64,000 bases of DNA from Ophioderma brevispina (taxonomy: Eukaryota > Echinodermata > Ophiuroidea > Amphilepidida > Ophiodermatidae). The position numbers were made by a program, and so were the translations under genes. The stretch is from assembly GCA_023653785.1 (NCBI GenBank), contig JAMKCH010088115.1:93955-157954 (forward strand), given 5' to 3'. The notes under the pieces are model-generated. The model was not told the origin of the DNA, did not search any database, and saw only the letters and a program-made list of their open reading frames with translations. Numbering within the stretch: the first letter of the stretch is position 1; every line of letters starts with the position of its first letter. Below, in pieces: positions 61,105-64,000 of the stretch.

Positions 61105-64000
61105 AGATATAACAGTGTGATAAAGTGGTACTGTATCTTCAGGAGTAATCTAGCAAGGAAAGTTGTTCTGCTTTATAGGCATTGTCCCTCCTTTGTGGAG
61201 GGCTAACTCATGGTGGCCTATTCTTGTCGTAGATTGCCAACAATCACAACGCTTGTCTTTTATGTTACCGATTTGCTTTGCCATGGTTTGCCGTTTAAAT
61301 GGTCCTCTAAATAGGCATTTGGATAAAGAGTAGAATTTGGCATCTTGAGGTTAAACACCTGTGTTATTGAAAATTACAGGCTAAAAAGTCACGTTTGGTT
61401 GCCCAATGTGTTCAGATCCAACTTCTTATGGCCCAACCACAATTCGGTTTTCTCGCTACAGTTGCTTTTGGGTGATTTTAGGTGATAATAAGAGGAAACG
61501 TTTCAACTACCGTGTGCTTTAATCAATTTCCTTTTAATTCTCTTGGAAATTGCTATGTCCGATTGCTAATATCCTCGTTCCCATACCCCAGATTTTTCTG
61601 GAAAGTGGTCACCGTTTTGGTATCTGAAGAAAAGCTACTAATTTTTCTCATTACCCTGGAATCTTAGACTAAATATTTTACTCGTAGTAGTTGTCCTAAG
61701 ATAATTTTAAAAACCAAAATCATCAAAATTGTGCCCATTTTTTCGACCAATATCAATTTAACGAGATTCTGGGGGCTTATAAATCATGTTTTTAGCTCTT
61801 ACATCAAAACGATTGAAATATGGCCACAAATCTTTACATTGGGTTTTGGGTGAAAGGCCCTTCTATCAAGATCAAAACTTTACATACTTTAAATCGTTCC
61901 ATCCCCTTTAATTGTTTTTTGCTTACATTGTTAATCTGTATGTCTTCTTGGGATGATATTGGCATATAAGTTATTTTATACTAAAAGGTACATTCTGCCT
62001 ATCTTGTACCAAAATGTCCATCCTAATTCACACCTTTTAACAGTGACAATACAATGTAACTTATTCATATATAAATCTATAATCATTCCATTCTGGTATC
62101 ACAACCAAATCATGAACTGTCGGCCCCTCTGTCAGTTGTAGGATCATTCTGGCTATTTTGACCCAAATTTGAACTTCCCGGGTTTTGTTTTTTATTTCTG
62201 TATCCACATAGGAAGCATCAAGATCCGTTCTTTTCATGGTCCTGTAAGTGCAATTTATGACTACCTTTTGGGGAAAATATTTTTTGTAACTTCAGAACAC
62301 TCAAACACCAGCTCCATCTACTATTTGTCAACGGTCCATTTACTGCTATTTGTAGCATTTCAGAGTATAACAGCACTTCTCTACTGACAGACTTTCCTCT
62401 AACAAAGCTCACAGAACAAGGGCTTACGAAGTATCCATAATCATACACAAGATAGGTGATCGCACATCACATTCATACTTCTTCCAACCTTCCACATAAT
62501 AATACTTCCAGAAGTAAGCTATTTAGGATCTCCCATCACACGAGCCCCTGTGCAGCACCTCGAGAGAGTATCATCGTCTGCTATCGTTAACTAATTATTG
62601 CCGACTTGCTGTTGAAAAGACAAGTCATTGAGGTAATTACATGGATACACGTATACGTCATGGCATGTTATGGCCGACTATGTTTCCACTGGAGAAGGGT
62701 AAAGTCAAACGTTTAATATGATGCGCTATTCAGCAGCTATTTAACACGGTGGGATGATTATCCGAGATGACCACCTTGGGCTAATAATGGCTGATTTTGT
62801 TTATTCATAGGTGTTATATGATTTTAATTATCCAATCAGAAACATGTAAGAAAGCATAAGGTTACCGATATATAGAAGGTCTATTTTGATTGGTTATTCA
62901 GAGCTTATTTCATGTTATATTCAGTGATGTACCAATCGAGACACCGGTAAGAAAGGCGGCCAGACATCATGGGGTTAAATCAGGAGGAATTGAATGAGAT
63001 TGAGGGTTGGTTGTCATAGGATGGGTTTAATGTTGGGGTGTATTCGAGTTCTGCAATTATATTTGGCAGATGATTATAGATGGAAATTAGATTGACAAGA
63101 GTGAGGATTAATTCAGCGAATTCTATGTTCCACCTGCGCAGCTAGGATTTTCTTTTAGTATAACATAACCTGATCCAAGGAACAATATCAGTGTATGTTT
63201 TTAGTTCTGATTATCGATCATGTTCTTAAGTAGTAAATCCTATTACTCACAGTGTTTTTTACCAGAATTTTCAACTGCATTTGTTGATATCTTTGGTGAA
63301 TTTTTTGAAGTGTTAAAATTGGCTGAGTCACCTCCTATATATGGTACCCAGCTCTTTTCACTCTAAAAACAGATTAGTCGATGAGGAGGCTCATCAAAAA
63401 TAATTTGTCAAATTTTTGACACAATTTACATCAAATTGAATAAAAATTTGAATCATTTTGATACTAAAATTCGTTTCACAAGTCGACAATATCTCTTGTG
63501 GCCGCCCCAACTGACATATTGCCATATCAAAATGACTATTTTGTTCTAAGTGTGTTTAACAAAACCGATTATGTTCATGCAATTTATCAGCTATGTAAGA
63601 TATATAAATCTCGTCCAATAAATTTGACTATTTCACTTTAATCCAAATATATGCAGTGTTCCTTTTTTTAACCATCCGATTTCTGTGGACATGCAATTTG
63701 GGTACAAGCATTTTTTTTTCATTGTAAGATATTCGTAGTTTTCTATCCCTCTCTGTACAGCATCTGTATATTAATAGAACAGAGCCAGTGGTTAATGTGT
63801 GGTCTTGTCGGCCATATTGATAACCCAAATTGCAGACAGCCAGCACAGAGGAATCCTTGATGTAGAATTAGACCTAATTGGCGAATCCTCGCTGACGAGC
63901 ACAAATGAACGCTGGTTTCCCATACCACAGAACGTGTGCCACCTTTTACCTCACGATTCATTTTTGCACCGTGAAGTCATCGTGAACTCTAGCACCCTCG
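61105..64000 (+). repeat. segmental duplication, copy III (partial, indel-rich)
   Basis: It begins at CAGTGTGATAAAGTGG, equivalent to 46893 and 49830, and continues collinear with 49.8-52.5 kb and then 54.01-54.21 kb, without the anomalous insert, to the window end. Differences are mainly short indels. No reliable frames. Confidence 0.85.
61545..61911 (+). mobile_element. TTAA-type MITE in copy III (367 bp)
   Basis: Same family as 38205-38558: GTCCGATTGCTAATATCCTCG near the start, GGTATCTGAAGAAAAGCTACT, and CCATCCCCTTTAA at the end. Left TTAA is degraded. Confidence 0.7.

Noticed and set aside
1..64000. tRNA, rRNA, CRISPR or bacterial-style operons
   Set aside because: I scanned for tRNA TPsiC-type arms, direct repeats with unique spacers and ribosome-binding sites before long frames and found none. 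The window reads as eukaryotic nuclear DNA.

Overview
The window looks like AT-rich nuclear DNA from an animal. There are no bacterial-style operons or long open frames. Instead it has short exons with GT-AG borders, introns of many kilobases, microsatellites and many short terminal-inverted-repeat elements. A marine invertebrate deuterostome, perhaps an echinoderm, is my best guess from the repeat style; this is an inference, not a proof.

The only gene I recognise is on the minus strand: the 5' part of an eyes absent (Eya) homologue. Four small coding exons lie at 30354-30409, 14541-14653, 13449-13544 and 11461-11553. Their splice phases join without a break and give about 120 residues that follow the N-terminal region of vertebrate EYA4/EYA1 as I remember it. 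The catalytic C-terminal Eya domain is not here and should lie beyond base 1, on the left. The start-codon exon is uncertain. The best candidate is a three-codon exon ending at 55329. A GC-richer stretch at 22.1-23.4 kb could be an internal promoter. A possible 24-base microexon lies at 7883-7906.

The rest of the left and middle part (1-44.8 kb) is intron or intergenic sequence with many short non-autonomous DNA transposons. These are: an 801 bp hAT-like element with a perfect 8 bp target duplication; a family of about 330-355 bp elements bounded by TTAA, with three clustered at 36.6-38.6 kb; two TA-flanked families; a 234 bp element with arms of about 100 bp; and a 142 bp foldback. There are also tandem arrays with units of about 94 bp (12.2-12.7 kb) and 30 bp (17.5-17.7 kb), and CA-rich tracts. 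Several CpG-richer islands (6.6-8.6, 33.7-34.05, 41.1-41.3, 56.1-56.3, 60.6-60.9 kb) could be regulatory DNA of a developmental gene.

The right part (about 44.8-64 kb) is suspect as an assembly. A block of about 2.9 kb occurs twice in tandem, and a third partial copy begins at about 61.1 kb and runs to the window end. The copies differ mainly by small insertions and deletions, as in unpolished long-read sequence. About 1.5 kb of purine-rich, then A/C-rich sequence (52.5-54.0 kb) interrupts one copy and is absent from the other; it produces the longest open frames in the window, which I regard as composition artefacts.
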